Assembly: GCF_037975245.1 (NCBI RefSeq) | Contig: NC_092577.1 | Coordinates: 35,084,898-35,148,897, forward strand | Reading direction: 5' to 3' | From: Apostichopus japonicus | Taxonomy: Eukaryota; Echinodermata; Holothuroidea; Aspidochirotida; Stichopodidae | DNA: 64,000 nucleotides | Part shown: positions 46,723-58,305 of the stretch, in pieces | Layout of the letters: each line of letters opens with the position of its first letter | Position numbering within the stretch: the stretch's first letter is position 1 | Position numbers and translations under genes: made by a program | The notes under the pieces: model-generated | Seen by the model: only the letters and a program-made list of their open reading frames with translations | What the model was told of the DNA's origin: nothing | Database searches by the model: none

Positions 46723-48137
46723 ATTGAAGGGTCAGAGGCTAGTGAAGGACTATAAAGGCACCGGAGGGCGTGGCCATGGCGTCGTTGAAGCCTACTCCCA
46801 TGCGGGGGACAGGGGGTGGTGATCCTCCCGCAGGGAAATACATTTAGTCATCCAATGCTGCATTCCGAGGCAGGGTGTGAAGACTCGCGCAAAAAGAAAC
46901 GTCTAATGCCGGTAATCTGACCTCGTTTCGAATGAGGTGTAACAGAAGTGTTAGACACCACCATCGATCCAGAAAATCATACACAGCTTGCTACCGTCGG
47001 TAAGTAGACACTAGTGTACAGTCAGTACATACAGCTACGGTCAATACCCACCGCACAGTGTAGAAACGATACAGCGATGGACATCTCAGGTCCAGCTAAA
47101 GATAACAAGGTATCACGTTTCATTACTGTCTGCATTTTGTAGCGACACGAACAAAACGTCACTTTCAAGCAACAGAAAGTTAACTTTATCAGATGGCCGC
47201 ACGCGGTTTGGGGCGAGTCTTCAATGCCTTTAATGTCGTCGATTATTACTTTATGCCTAAACGCAAGGTGTTTATAACTCCATGGTTTTACCTACAAATC
47301 CTCTTGATGCCTAAACGCAAGGTTGTACCTACAAATCCTCTTGAATTTTTATGAGCGGTTCGAAACTGGGTGAGGGGAAGGGAGTGGCTAGCCTTGATCC
47401 AGAGAAGTGGTCTAATATAAACAATCCCCTAATTTAATGTAAAAATGCCCCGATTGAATCATTTCCTCCCCTCCGACAGACAGTGGATAGTCCCCCCTGC
47501 TCCCCCCCCCCCCCCCGTGCACTCCACTGCCGGAAAAACTTCCAGGCATAGAAAATATATACCAACTTCTTTTTGCTGGTTGTGTCTGCAAAGCAATCAT
47601 GCAGACACAGAAAACTGACTGTGGGAAAATGACCGATTATTGTTGTTTTTTCGCCTGAAGTATTGGCTAGTACTACGTACGGCACTCAACCAGTTTAATG
47701 ATTTGAAGATCAGCTTCAAAGTTACACCTGGAATCGGTCAGGTTGAATTTGTTCTACCATAGAGCTATTCGGTAAAAAAAAGCTCCATGGTTCTACACAT
47801 CTCGCGTTTCAAAGTCCAAAAACCCGTAGACAGTAACTGTTTTAATTCGTCACTTTTTGACTGCTGCTATAAATAAAACACAATAGGTCTTATTTCAGAA
47901 CCTAGTTGTGCAGTGAAGGAATAATCTAAAATGTCAACTTTCTGAAATAAGGCAGTTTAGTCTGTTGATCTTTCTTGTTAATTATTTTATAGATTCCTGG
48001 TTGCATCGAAAAGAGCTAGGTTTGTTTGATGCGGACGGTAATCCTCTCAGGCACCCTAATAACAACTAAATACTCATGCAGGATCAGACAGTATAAACCT
48101 ATTAGATACAGGGAAAAGCCTTTGTTACTTTCATAAA
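46723..48137. other. upstream region of the AIG1-like first-exon cluster
   Basis: No convincing exon. A short open start at about 47,076 (MDISGPAKDNK before GTATCA) lacks a membrane segment and was not accepted. GC-rich debris with a C-run lies near 47,500. A promoter for the first exon at 48,138 should lie here, but I see no decisive core element; CAGTATAAAC near 48,090 is a weak TATA-like candidate. Confidence 0.4.
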
Positions 48138-48359
48138 ATGGATCAAGAAGAAATGGGGACTGGCAGACCCAATCTGTTACGTTCCCTAACGGGTAATATA
48201 AACCATTTCATAGCATTATGTTACTATGTGTATGTTACACGCTTCAGTATTGGTCACCAATCTTACGTTCTTAGGGAAAATGGATTCGTTCCTCGCGAGC
48301 AAATGGAATTCTTTCCCGGACCTACTTTTCGGATCGCCTATTTAACACATATTTGTGAG
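48138..48359 (+). CDS. AIG1/ADTRP-like candidate first exon 1a (74 codons)
   Basis: Starts at ATG 48,138 (CATAAAATGG) and ends at donor GAG|GTAGGT, phase 0. It has a hydrophilic N-terminus, then a membrane segment (NHFIALCYYVYVTRF), then VPREQMEFFPGPTFRIAYLT and HICE. The Thr five residues before the splice (ACA 48,345-48,347) aligns with the catalytic Thr of AIG1/ADTRP (Thr43 in human AIG1). No exon 2 copy follows before the next first exon, so it must splice to shared exon 2 (61,654) in frame. Closest sibling is exon 1b. Either an alternative first exon with its own promoter, or the relic of a duplicated gene; the intact frame and donor favour the former. Confidence 0.75.
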
Positions 48360-48487
48360 GTAGGTTCCCTTACCGATGTAATCATTCGCTTTCCAATTGG
48401 ACGGGTGTGGGGGAGGATAGAGGGATCGCATGTGACGTAGGACTAAATATGTCTAGTAATGTATTTTAGTATTTGAAGTTATGCTTG

Positions 48488-48575
48488 TTTTTATTATTAT
48501 TATTATTATCATCATCATCATTATTATTATTATTATTATTTTTATTAGTATTATTATTATTATTATTATTGGGGG
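48488..48575. repeat. (TTA)n microsatellite
   Basis: ATT/ATC trinucleotide tract ending in a G-run at 48,571-48,580. Confidence 0.9.
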
Positions 48576-49083
48576 GGGGGCTCTTGGTCTTGGTCTAATC
48601 TCTTTGACTAATTAAGCTTTAATTGATGTATCTATGTTCCATTTGTTTTTAATTGCGGAACAAATAAGATAATTATTTTTCACCAGGATGGACGGAGGAA
48701 AGTTGAAACCTCTCTCAGGCTGAAAAGGAGAGTATAGGAGAGGTGTACTATACAGCGAAATCAGTGTATATGACATGGGTGCAATATGGCCCCCTGGATA
48801 TTCCTTACTGTTTCAAGGCTACATAATATATCTCAATTCATGACGGATAGTTTGTGGCACCGAAGTCGCGGTCGCGAGGATATGAGGCACCGAAAACGCC
48901 GATTCATCACATTCTTTGCAGCGAATAAGATCCTAGTTTCTTCGGTAGAGATCAGTGTGTCGCTTGTCAGTTTCCAAACCCAGTGCCGCCGGTTAAATCA
49001 CTGCACCAGTGGCAGTTTATACGAAGCCCTACTCCTGTCCCAGTAATATCAGGCGCAGAACTAGACTGGGTTGGGGAAGGGGG

Positions 49084-49989
49084 CATGGGCGTCAACAGGT
49101 GGGGGACGGGGGGGACATGTCCCCCCACTTTCAAAAGTGGAGGGGATATCATATCATTTGTCCCACCCACTTTTCAGAGTAGTTATTAAAAAAAATCACA
49201 TGCATATGCGCGATTTTCTATTTAAGGTCAAGAAATCTGGACTCCCTGGGCCCCTGCTATCTATCACTTGCACCGTCATTTATCTCCCATTCTCCCAAAA
49301 TCCTAAATCTGCCCATTTAATTCGTTCGGGGGGGGGGGGGGGAGACCATTCGAAAGTGTATTGAATCTTGCACACATGTTGTTTGTATGGGTTCCAAGGG
49401 ATTAGGTAAGCCATACAGGTAGATGGTGATGAGTTACTATGTTCATATCACTACCTCCAGTCCCTTGGACTGGCCGGACGAATAGGGGTGTAGGGGTTAA
49501 GTAATTAAGGCTACATGTATTCGCCGGATATGGCAGATCTTTCTTGTTGAGTGCCGGCTAGGCGCTACACACGCTCTGCGCGCGGTGCCTTTTTCTGATT
49601 ATTATTATTAAAGTACCTGGGCACATAACAACTGACGTCTCGCACCTACATGCATGTATTATATATACCACTCCACTCATCCCGGAGGTGACGGCGCCAC
49701 TTTTTCAATATTTCGTTTGAGATGGACGCTGTGTAATTCGTCTCCCTTGGTGTCAGAACGGCATCTTTCTACCAGTACTTTCTGTCGGAATTTAGTTTTG
49801 TGAGACAAAATTTCTCCTCACAGATCTGGTTCTGATGTAACTAAAAACGACTCAGGAAGGCCGTCTCCTGCGATCTAGGGGGTCTTATGTACCCAAAATT
49901 TTCTGAAACGCTACGCGCCAACCAATGGTGGCGCTCCGCTTAGATAGTATAGTGTCCCCCTCACTTTCTGAAACCTGCTGACGCCCATG
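49084..49989. mobile_element. non-autonomous hAT-like element, 906 bp, exact 8 bp TSD
   Basis: GAAGGGGG lies directly outside both ends (49,076-49,083; 49,990-49,997). Termini read CATGGGCGTCAACAGG and, from the right, CATGGGCGTCAGCAGG. The right part shares GCGCCAACCAATGGTGGCGC and CTCCGCTTAGATAGT with elements at 17,959 and 19,174. No transposase. It lies between candidate first exons 1a and 1b. Confidence 0.85.
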
Positions 49990-49999
49990 GAAGGGGGAG

Positions 50000-50645
50000 G
50001 AGGTATTCACTCCCTCTTTACCTCATACAAAGATTCAACATTAGTTATTAGCACAACCTTGTGCTTAGATGATAGATCTCCCTCCTTCACCAACCCCAAC
50101 CGCCACCATTCTGCATATGGTATGCAAGTATCCTTGCTTCTTGAAGTCATTGAGATGGTAACGACATATGATTAAACGTAGCATATGTTGGAAAGCATAC
50201 GGAAGTAGGAATTGTGAAATATAGAAACGTGTCAAAAGCTTTCACTTCAGTCAGTCCATTTAGTTAAGAACTTTTCCCCTGACTATGGAAAACTCATGCC
50301 GATTCACACCACTCGCAACAACCATGAACCGCTGCCTAATCGAGGGCGACATTGCAAAACAGTTTGTAAGCTAGTGTCCTTCGGAAAGCACGTTGTAAGT
50401 ATAACGATCATATACATGTATACGGTATCGAACAGCAGCCGTTATATGCATGGTAATACAATAGTACATGTTTGTAATCGAAGTATGTTATCCAGGTAAA
50501 GCTGTTTGACACGCGGATCAATAGTATCTGCAGTTTATACTTCATTGAACACAGAGCTGTACATAAGTTTCATGTAAGCGGAAATTGAATATTACATTGA
50601 CTGGCATCAGCAAATGGTGAACTCAGAAAAGTCACGATCGTAAAA
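50000..50645. other. no accepted gene; upstream of exon 1b
   Basis: Two short open starts (ATG 50,285 with donor TTT|GTAAGC at 50,366; and ATG 50,296 with GTT|GTAAGT near 50,395) lack the membrane segment and the FF..T signature of the neighbours, so I did not call them. Promoter elements not identifiable. Confidence 0.4.
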
Positions 50646-50918
50646 ATGGGGAAAAAAGGCACTAATCCTAAGCAGAGCCGGAGATCGGGCGGCTTGAAGC
50701 GTCAAGTGCAAGATCAAGATCGTGGCTTCGGAAATCCAATGTATTTGGGACGCCGATTGTTGCATTTTGTAATATTCTGTTACTATTTGTTTATAAATAT
50801 CTATGATCTTGGCTACGAAGCCGTACTTTTACGCGACCGTGGTCTGGTTCCGCCCGAACAGGTGAAGTTTTTCCCAGGGATTTTGTTCCGTTCCGCATAC
50901 ATGACACATATTAATCAG
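50646..50918 (+). CDS. AIG1/ADTRP-like candidate first exon 1b (91 codons)
   Basis: ATG 50,646 (TAAAAATGGG); donor CAG|GTAAGT, phase 0. A long basic N-terminus (about 35 residues, KQSRRSGGLKRQVQDQDRG) precedes the membrane segment LLHFVIFCYYLFINIYDLGY, then VPPEQVKFFPGILFRSAYMT and HINQ. The Thr at codon 87 (ACA 50,904-50,906) is again five residues before the splice. It is most like exon 1a (FFPG..FR.AY.THI), which points to tandem duplication of a first exon. It should splice to exon 2 at 61,654. Confidence 0.78.
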
Positions 50919-51614
50919 GTAAGTCGACCCCACGAAGGAAGCACATAATATATATATATATCACACATGTATTCCACAGGCATGATCAACTGGATGGTTT
51001 TGAACTTCTGATATAAAATAGGCTCATCTCACTGTGTCGTTGGTTTCGCATTACTTAATTCTCCCGCCTGAACACTCTCGACCCCTCCCCCCTTTTTTTT
51101 AAATAACAATTAACTATCAAGCACTGTACACTTAAGGCCTACATTCAAGCTTTCAGAAGAATATGTTATCACTAAGTAAAAGTCAGTATAAAGTATCATC
51201 TTATCAAACAGTTTCTATTCAAGTGTGGTTTGAAAGAAAAAAATCGACCAATTTATAGCCGCCCAAGAAAACTACACATAACATATGGTCATTGTTCTGG
51301 TACACTCTGAAGTCTTACCCCTAGTCCCAAGTTACCCTGGGGGAGGGGTGGAGGCTGCAACATCGATCGTGATTATGAGGGTCACGAAGGTCAGTATTAC
51401 GATGCCTTGCATATCACGGATATCGTAAAGTGGCAATTGCAAGTAGCCTACCCGACCAAAGTAGAGCGTGGCCTTGCAAACAAAACAACTTCAATGATCT
51501 ACTCTTCTCCATCCGAGGTGCCTTTTGAGGGTGTGACCTTGCGTTTATCGGTGCTAAAGGTCGAATTAATTAAGTACGGTCATTTAGAAGGGTAGTACTC
51601 GAGCCTACACGGAT
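50919..51614. other. no recognisable gene
   Basis: Sequence after donor 1b; chance frames only. A short AT run at 50,947-50,961. Confidence 0.4.
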
Positions 51615-52020
51615 ATGGCAAGCCATGTGGGACAAACACTGCATAATATATCAGCGTATTAATCGTAATTTATACGCGTATTAATTAATTGGAATATATA
51701 CGCGTATATATTATTAGCCAATCATATGGCCCAAATATATCCGCGTATTAATTCGAATATATACACGTATTAATTCGAATATATACACGTATTAATTCGA
51801 ATATATATACACGTATTAAATAGAATACATATGGGGATTAAATCCAATATATGCACGGATTAATTAGAATATACACGAAAACACATTTCCGCCCTTGCTG
51901 TGTACATATACCAACGATAAATGTTTTGGCGGGCTCGCGAGATCGCTTCATAAAGTGAAACTTTACACATGTATAACACATATATATATATTCGAATTAA
52001 TACGCGTATGTATTCGAGGA
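51615..52020. mobile_element. right-truncated copy of the ATGGCAAGCC element
   Basis: It begins ATGGCAAGCCATGTGGGACA and runs through the same ATTCGAATTAATACGCG arrays and core as 41,325-41,788, in opposite orientation. It stops about 45 bp short of the expected right terminus, near TACGCGTATGTATTCGAGG. It lies between first exons 1b and 1c. Confidence 0.85.
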
Positions 52021-52383
52021 ACGTATATATTATAGGAACTGTTATGCCTAATGTTATCAGTCAAATAACAAGACCGTATAACTCTCTAATATCTCAATGT
52101 AGCCAATGTTCACAGTTATGTAATAGACGCATTTTATATCCGCAGGCTACACAAGCGTTTTGAGTATACATGTGTAGGGTACTTAATCGGGTTAACTAAA
52201 TATGTAGTTTGAACCCTTCGAATTTCCTCGATTCATTTGATTTTAAATTACAGTGAAACCAACACAAAGTACCATATGGGTTCGAATGATCGAGATGATA
52301 ACCTTTTCGAACTTTGCGCAGCACTTCTCCAGAAATAGATTAAAAGGAACAGGTTCGCAAAAATATATCCAACTTTAAAAATA

Positions 52384-52570
52384 AATGATAAATAAATGAA
52401 TGAATGAATGAATGAATGAATGAATGAATGAATGAATGAATGTATGAATGAATGAATGAACGAACGGACGGACGGACGGACGGACGGACGGACGGACGGA
52501 CGGACGGACGGACGGACGGACGGACGGACGGACGGACGGACGGACGGACGGACGGACGGACGGAGGGATA
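52384..52570. repeat. (TGAA)n followed by (GGAC)n microsatellite
   Basis: About 15 GAAT units to 52,460, then about 28 GGAC units. The open frames (His-Ser-Phe-Ile and Val-Arg-Pro-Ser repeats) are artefacts. Confidence 0.95.
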
Positions 52571-52639
52571 GAGGAAGGTACGGACTGACGGGCAGCGGCG
52601 GGCGGGCGTATGGAAAGCCATTCTAACATTTAATCGGGA

Positions 52640-53260
52640 ATAAAAAACTGAAGACACAAACACTCAGACCCGATTACAATGCTTAAAGTGCTTGTCCAAA
52701 GCATTCTTAAACCCATTGACACTATTTGCAAGTACAACTTTCTCAGGCAAACTATTCCACTCATTCACAACCCTATTAGAAAAAAGTTATGCCGAATATT
52801 AATCCTACATTCCTACTATGCGACTTTTGAAGTTTAAGACAATGACCTCTAGTACAACTACTGTTTGCAAACATGAAAAAGTCGGTAAAGGATAAATTGT
52901 CGAAACCATACACAATCTTGAAAACCTGGATCAAGTCCCCACGTAACCTCCTAAGCTCCAGTGTGGTGAGATTCAACAGTTGTAACCGCCTATAATAAGG
53001 AACCCTCTTTAAGGAACTAATCATCCTAGTAGCCCTCCTCTGGACCTTTTCAAGTACTTCTTAATCCTTAGCAAAATAAGGGTTCCAAGCCTGCACAGCA
53101 TATTCCAGATGAGGCCTAACCAACTGCTTATAAAGCCTAACTACGATGTCCTCTTTCAGAAAACTGAAGTTCCTCTTGATCATACCTAAATCCCTATTAC
53201 CTCTTTTAGCAGCTTCAAGACAATGTTTTTGTGATTGAAGCCTGTTTGGTATTAGAAATT
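52640..53260 (-). pseudogene. LINE polyprotein C-terminal fragment, minus strand
   Basis: On the minus strand, from about 53,120 down, it reads RPHLEYAVQAWNPYF, then (after a stop) EKVQRRATRMISSL. It continues YYRRLQLLNLTTLELRRLRG and DLIQVFKIVYGF, then VNEWNSLPEKVVLANSVNGF and KNALDKHF. This is the typical end of CR1/jockey-like LINE ORF2. Stops and a frame change make it dead. The tetranucleotide microsatellites next to it may derive from its tail. Confidence 0.8.
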
Positions 53261-53924
53261 TACTTTATGAAATTTATCATATAATTGACTAACACTTCTA
53301 TCGCTACTGTTTGATTGATCCAGCAACGTCACAATGGAGAACATCCCATAGTGGGTGGGTTTGAAATAGTACTCAAGCCCATGCACGCACAACTGACTCG
53401 GATTCTTTTTCACATTATAATTAATCACGTATAAAATTGAATCTTGAATATTTAAATATGTCTTACATTCACTTGTTGAAAAGAAAGTTGAATAGTCAAG
53501 CTAAATAACTTGACCACGCCATGGGATTTGAACTGAACAAATACGTTGATGTTTGTTTGTTATTCCTATACTGAATAATGGTCACCACTTTAGCATATAC
53601 CACGAACTGCAAGATGTGTCACATTCTGGAGCTTCCTGAGCAAGATCATAATTTACCTTGATTGAGGGCTCTCGACTAGGTATAAATGTTTGGATCAAAC
53701 AGGCTGTGAGAAGGAACCAATTCATGAGTTTTGTTTACAGTTGCATCCAGGCGCGCGGTTAATATGTGTGTATATAGAGCATGCGCAATGGGATGCATTG
53801 TAACGATCTCAGTGATAACTTACCATTGATAAATAAATTGCTATACCCTGTAATTAGGAAAGTAATATACGAAGAGTCAATAATTAATCGTTTATACAAA
53901 TATATGTTGTGTAAAAGTAAGTGG
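53261..53924. other. no recognisable gene
   Basis: AT-rich, no exon or repeat boundary recognised. Confidence 0.45.
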
Positions 53925-53965
53925 GCCTGACGTACGTTTCGATCCTTGCAGGATCATCCTCAAAT
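53925..53965 (-). mobile_element. Penelope-like end with hammerhead-like stem
   Basis: On the minus strand it reads TGAGGATGATCCTGCAAGGA then TCGAAACG. It is the same GATCCT-loop-AGGATC stem and GAAACG box as at 14.5, 15.3 and 19.6/20.1 kb, here with a 4-base duplication (ACGTACG) before TCAGG. Confidence 0.55.
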
Positions 53966-55043
53966 ATATATTGCGATTATATTTTCTGATGTCTTGTCTT
54001 TTCTTTCCTTGGTTTTGTCTTCTCATATCGGGAGTTCCCCTCGATTGGGGTCCCTGCATGGGCCTGTTTATCCATCTAACCTACTCGTAAACCCGGCCCT
54101 ATAGTCAAATTTATATACAAATCTACTCCTGGTCATATCAGAAGAGGATAGGGAATGGTACAGCTTTGACGTGACCCCATTCCTCCTTCCCAACCCTTTC
54201 CCCTTAACCCCCCTCCCCTCCCCCTCCCCTCCCCCTCCCCTTCCACCCTTAGTAACGCCACCGCGATATATGTCAACGATATCTCCTTAACTGTTACTAT
54301 GGAAACGGTCGTGCCGTTATCGTTGAACTATAAGTGGTTAACTTCTCCTACTATTAAAATCTGAATGTGACTTTGCTTATACTATGCGTAAACAAAACCG
54401 AGAACAAATGATGACATTTGACCTCTTGAACAATGTATTCGCAGCGATTAAAATTGACAAGAGCCACTAGTTATATTTACACTAGTTAAACGCCTGTGTT
54501 AACCCATCTGTTAAAGCCTGTATATACATACTGAAGTCGTAATACATGGGAACGCTATGCAGCTACGTATTTGTATCTGTTGTATGACGTTTTCAGGTTG
54601 TTCTCGTAGAAACAGCCAGAAACATCGATGCCACGTTGTGTTGTGAGCTGCAAGTCATCCGTTTTGCCTTGTAGGATATTTGGTACCGTACTGTTGTCGA
54701 AGATTGCGCAATCGGGGTCATAGTTCAACACATGCAACTCGGACCTTTTTGACCTTCGTTTTCATCTTAAAGTAATGTATTAATGTGTTACTCGGCGTAG
54801 GTTTACATTTACCTGCTTACATATAAATCCCTTTGGAGTTATTTTTGGGATTTTTGTCGACGCCTATTTGACACACTCCAATGGACTGAGAGAAGTTCAC
54901 CTCTCCACTTGATTTGTGAGTGACTTCGCAGCCATAAATATTGAAGTCTTCACAATATCTTGCAACCTATTCAGCAAGTAACCATTTTTCCAGGTACTGT
55001 GTTTTCTTTTAAATCCGGGAACTTTTTGTCAAAAATCAAAACC
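53966..55043. other. no gene; C-rich tract and exon 1c upstream region
   Basis: 54,208-54,246 is a CCCCTCCCCT repeat whose complement is a strong G-quadruplex candidate. A pyrimidine-AG at 54,980-54,993 (TTTTTCCAG) could end a 5' UTR intron ahead of exon 1c. Confidence 0.4.
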
Positions 55044-55355
55044 ATGCAAAGACGAGAAGAAGCGGTAACTATCGACTTGGATGAATCCATACCGTCCAAG
55101 GCCGGTACCGCCGATATCAATGGCCATATACCGCGGTCTGGCAATCACAGATTAACAGCATGGAAAGTACTGCTGGGGTTAACACGGTTCGTGTTTCACA
55201 TCGCGGCTTTCAGTTTCTATTTAAGAGCGATATGGGTGGACTGGACACATTACTCACCGGTATTAATCGATTACGAACTCGTCAACGAGCAGATCCTCGT
55301 CTTTTTTCAAGGATCGATATTTTACAAAGTCTGTTATATTTCAAATATCTGTGAG
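55044..55355 (+). CDS. AIG1/ADTRP-like candidate first exon 1c (104 codons, Ser variant)
   Basis: I chose ATG 55,044 (AAAACCATGC, good context); the frame is open further upstream but without another ATG. Donor GAG|GTAAGT, phase 0. The N-terminus is a ~45-residue hydrophilic extension with an acidic patch (VTIDLDESIPSK), then a membrane segment (LTRFVFHIAAFSFYLRAIWV), then NEQILVFFQGSIFYKVCYIS and NICE. The position five residues before the splice is Ser (TCA 55,341-55,343), unlike the Thr in all other first exons. Ends ICE like exon 1a. It should join exon 2 at 61,654. Confidence 0.75.
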
Positions 55356-57377
55356 GTAAGTATATAGATCGTCACTGCATGAATCTATGTTAAGTAATAA
55401 CATTTACAAGGGAAATTCCCAAATCTAGACATCCCATGTAAACAAAGTTTCGTTGTCACGTGGTCCATGTGCATACTTTGTGTTTTGTCGATGGTGCATA
55501 CGTATCTGCTCTATTGCAGTTTTATGGTTTGATGTGATCAAATTAAGGTCCTTATCTACCCTCACCTGCCCCCCCCCCCCATCCCACCCACACACGCACA
55601 ACCCCTCACCCTCCTGATATCGATGTGGTTATGAAGAATGCCCCAAAGTCTATATAGAATGCAATTCATTATTGTAATTAGTTTGTTGTTATTCATACAT
55701 CTTCTTTCAACCATATGCTGAAAAATGTTATCTCTGCTTTCTTAAATTATAGTCTACTGTCACCCACGTATACACCACACACAACACCTGAGCCTCCTTT
55801 ACCTCTTTGATGCAGATACCTATACTAGGTCCACGTCAGTGGTGTCGCCAGACATTTTAACCTGGGAGGGGGCACAGCCCGCACAGGGAGGGCTCATCAA
55901 TAAATTAGGGCGGCATAATGTTTATTTGTGAATGCCGTCCTGGGGGAGTGGTCTAATGGGAGGGTGCTTCCCCCTCCCCTTTGAGAAAGGTTGATGAATC
56001 AAGGGTATTAAGGGTCCTTAGATGCAATCTGGTGCTATATTTTGCAACTTTAATTAACTTTAATTAAGTTCAAGAATATTAGTCTGTCCGATATTTATGT
56101 TTTTAATTGAGGCGGATAAAAAAGTTATACAAAATATTGAAATTAACCCTATTGCTGATAATATTTTTTAAATAAGAGTGTTGAAAATTGTAATTGAAAT
56201 TCATGCACGGTAGTAGTGAAGTTTAAGTACTAGCGATTCACGCCGGGGCCTCTATAGGGAGAAAACAACTGGTTATTGTGACGGTCGGTGGAAAGAAGTT
56301 TTACTGAGGAACATAAAACGTTTCGCTCTTTGTAAACAAGTTTTTGTTTGAGTATTTTTTTAACACTACAAATCGCATCTGTGGCACCTGGGGGGGGGGC
56401 ACGATTTTTGTTTGGGAGGGCACGTGGCCACTCCTCTTTGAGAAATGTTGGTAGAATCATAAAATGGAGGTTGCTTGGATACAAAATGGTGCTATTTTTT
56501 TGGGCAACTTTTGAAACAATTTTCTACTTCTAAAGTTGTACCGCACATAATATGGTTTTTACACTAGACATATTTTATTGTAATGTTCTGTCTGCCAATG
56601 GGGAGGGTAGCCCACTGAGGGAGGGGACGGGTTAAAACCCCCCCAAAAGTATACGTTGGAAGTTGCGCCCGTGGTATAGCCTCTTCCTCACATGACGAGG
56701 GATTGTGTTGTAGTGTGCATATGTACATATGATTTCATTCACGTCAAGTTAACAGTTTGTATGTTTTTTAATATATCTTGCTACGAAATGTCAAGTTTAA
56801 TATATGACGGTGACGAAGAGGTTGTTGCTGTTGTTATATGATGTTGTTGGTTCGCTTATAATGCATGTATATAACACCAGACTAGGAATGGACTACAAGC
56901 GAATTGAAACTGGTTTATTTCAGTCATGTTTGCTATCATATGAGTTTCTCTGGATATCGGAGAGATTCGATGGTTTTTTAAGATAAAATCTTTGGTTTGA
57001 CTTGTATCGCCACACACTTATGATACCAGAGTTCCAAAGGCCAAGGGTACCGCCTGCACGCTCCCTGTAACAAGACAATCGAAAACCCAAGAATTTTTAA
57101 CCCGAATAGACTGGTCTTTGGTCCTTTCATGAAGTCAATCATTCGTCGAAGATAATTCCACACCGCGGCATTTGTAAATCCAGTTATGTCTGTATCGTCA
57201 CGTCCTAATGAATAACTATGTAGAGTTTTATGTAGGCCTATGTTGCACATATTACTTCGGTCCAGTAAGCCTACAGGGGGCCTAAGCTATATTCGCTAAA
57301 TTTACTGAAGTTTTCAACTTCTCATGTGCATGAGTGAACAAACTTAAACTCTTCTATACCTGTTTACATTGTCCATA
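55356..57377. mobile_element. intergenic, with a probable degraded hAT-like element at ~55,845-56,690
   Basis: It contains CAGTGGTGTCGCCAG at about 55,846 and CAACTTCC-type/CGCCCGTG ends at about 56,690. The interior words ATGCAATCTGGTGCTATATT and CAACTTTTGAAAC also occur, in reverse, inside the 505 bp element at 19,566. No matching target duplication was found, so the limits are uncertain. The rest shows nothing recognisable. Confidence 0.4.
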
Positions 57378-57587
57378 ATGAAAAACAGCCGCGGAAAGGA
57401 AAAAGTGAACACCGGTTTACACCGTCACGGACATATCGCGATATTCATTTGGTATGTGTTCGTAATTACTATCGATTGGATATACTTTACACCGCGATTA
57501 ATGTTATTTTCTGACGAAAGAAAACACTTTTTGGAGTTCTTCCACTTTTACCTTTGTAATTTGGCGTTTTTAACCAGCATAAATACG
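57378..57587 (+). CDS. AIG1/ADTRP-like candidate first exon 1d (70 codons)
   Basis: ATG 57,378; donor ACG|GTAAGA, phase 0. It has a basic N-terminus (KNSRGKEKVNTGLHRHG), a membrane segment (IAIFIWYVFVITIDWIYF), then LMLFSDERKHFLEFFHFYLC and NLAFLTSINT. The Thr at codon 66 (ACC 57,573-57,575) is five residues before the splice. It is the most diverged member (EFF retained, no PG). It should join exon 2 at 61,654. Confidence 0.72.
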
Positions 57588-58143
57588 GTAAGAAAGAGAC
57601 TGTTCTTAACATCGTTAAATTTTGTGTATTGGTCGCATGCTTTTGCACACGTGCGTACGTAAGGAGGGAGAGGGGGGTTAGAGGGGTGACATAACACAAA
57701 GTGGGGGAATCTTGGGGATACTTTTGGCACTCAGTCGGTGGAACCTAAGGACCACTCTTCCATTATCTCGTCAAAACGTCAATTTTTTGAGGTTTGTCAC
57801 GTTACCATCTCGTCAACTCGTCAATTTGCAGATAATTGTCGTTTTGTCAAGTTGGTAACTCGTCAATGCAATGTCCTTTCTACGCTTCCGTACCATACTG
57901 TTAGATCAGGGACTAGTGATTCGGCTTTGATCGCTGAAACAGTACGTTGTCTGCAGTCTGCATTCTAAAAGTTATCCTAATCCTACCGTATTGTCAGTTA
58001 TATTCAGAGTGTGAATCTTCATATTATTAATGTTGATTTCTGAAGAAAAAAAGACATAAAATACAATTGGTTGAACGTAGTTTGAAATTCTCGGCGTATG
58101 TACAACTACTTTTTTCACTAACGTTAGAATCCTCCCAGACACA
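57588..58143. other. no gene; short fragment of the satellite-flank repeat
   Basis: 57,862-57,893 (GTCAATGCAATGTCCTTTCT, then ACGCTTCCGTAC) matches both inverted arms at ~14,087-14,118 and ~20,807-20,838. Otherwise nothing recognised. Confidence 0.6.
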
Positions 58144-58305
58144 ATGGCAGCTACCTCTGTCACTGCTACCATCTTTCATTTTGGACTTGTCTGGTATTAT
58201 TTTTACACATATTACCATTATACCATTACTTTTGAACCATCTCTTCGACAATTTCGTCCAGATACATATGGTGGTTTGTGGAAGTTCCTAACCTTCTGGG
58301 GATTG
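58144..58305 (+). CDS. AIG1/ADTRP-like candidate first exon 1e (54 codons, canonical type)
   Basis: ATG 58,144 (CACAATGGC); donor TTG|GTAAGA, phase 0. It has a short N-terminus, a membrane segment (TIFHFGLVWYYFYTYYHYTI), then RPDTYGGLWKFLTFWGL. The YGG.WKF.TF signature is the canonical AIG1 N-terminal motif; Thr50 (ACC 58,291-58,293) corresponds to catalytic Thr43 of human AIG1. Nearest sibling is exon 1f. It should join exon 2 at 61,654. Confidence 0.85.

Noticed and set aside
47076-47111. Possible tiny first exon MDISGPAKDNK
   Set aside because: Weak donor AAG|GTATCA, no membrane segment, no Thr/Ser five residues before the splice.
50285-50400. Two overlapping short frames with GTAAG donors ahead of exon 1b
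   Set aside because: No membrane segment and no family signature; chance donor matches are common.
52340-52663. His-Ser-Phe-Ile / Val-Arg-Pro-Ser repeat frames
   Set aside because: Products of the tetranucleotide microsatellites.
54960-55043. Longer N-terminus for exon 1c
   Set aside because: The frame is open but begins at TTG; the first ATG is at 55,044 in good context.
55845-56690. Complete hAT-like element
   Set aside because: Interior similarity and weak termini are seen, but no matching 8 bp target duplication, so only a low-confidence feature was listed.
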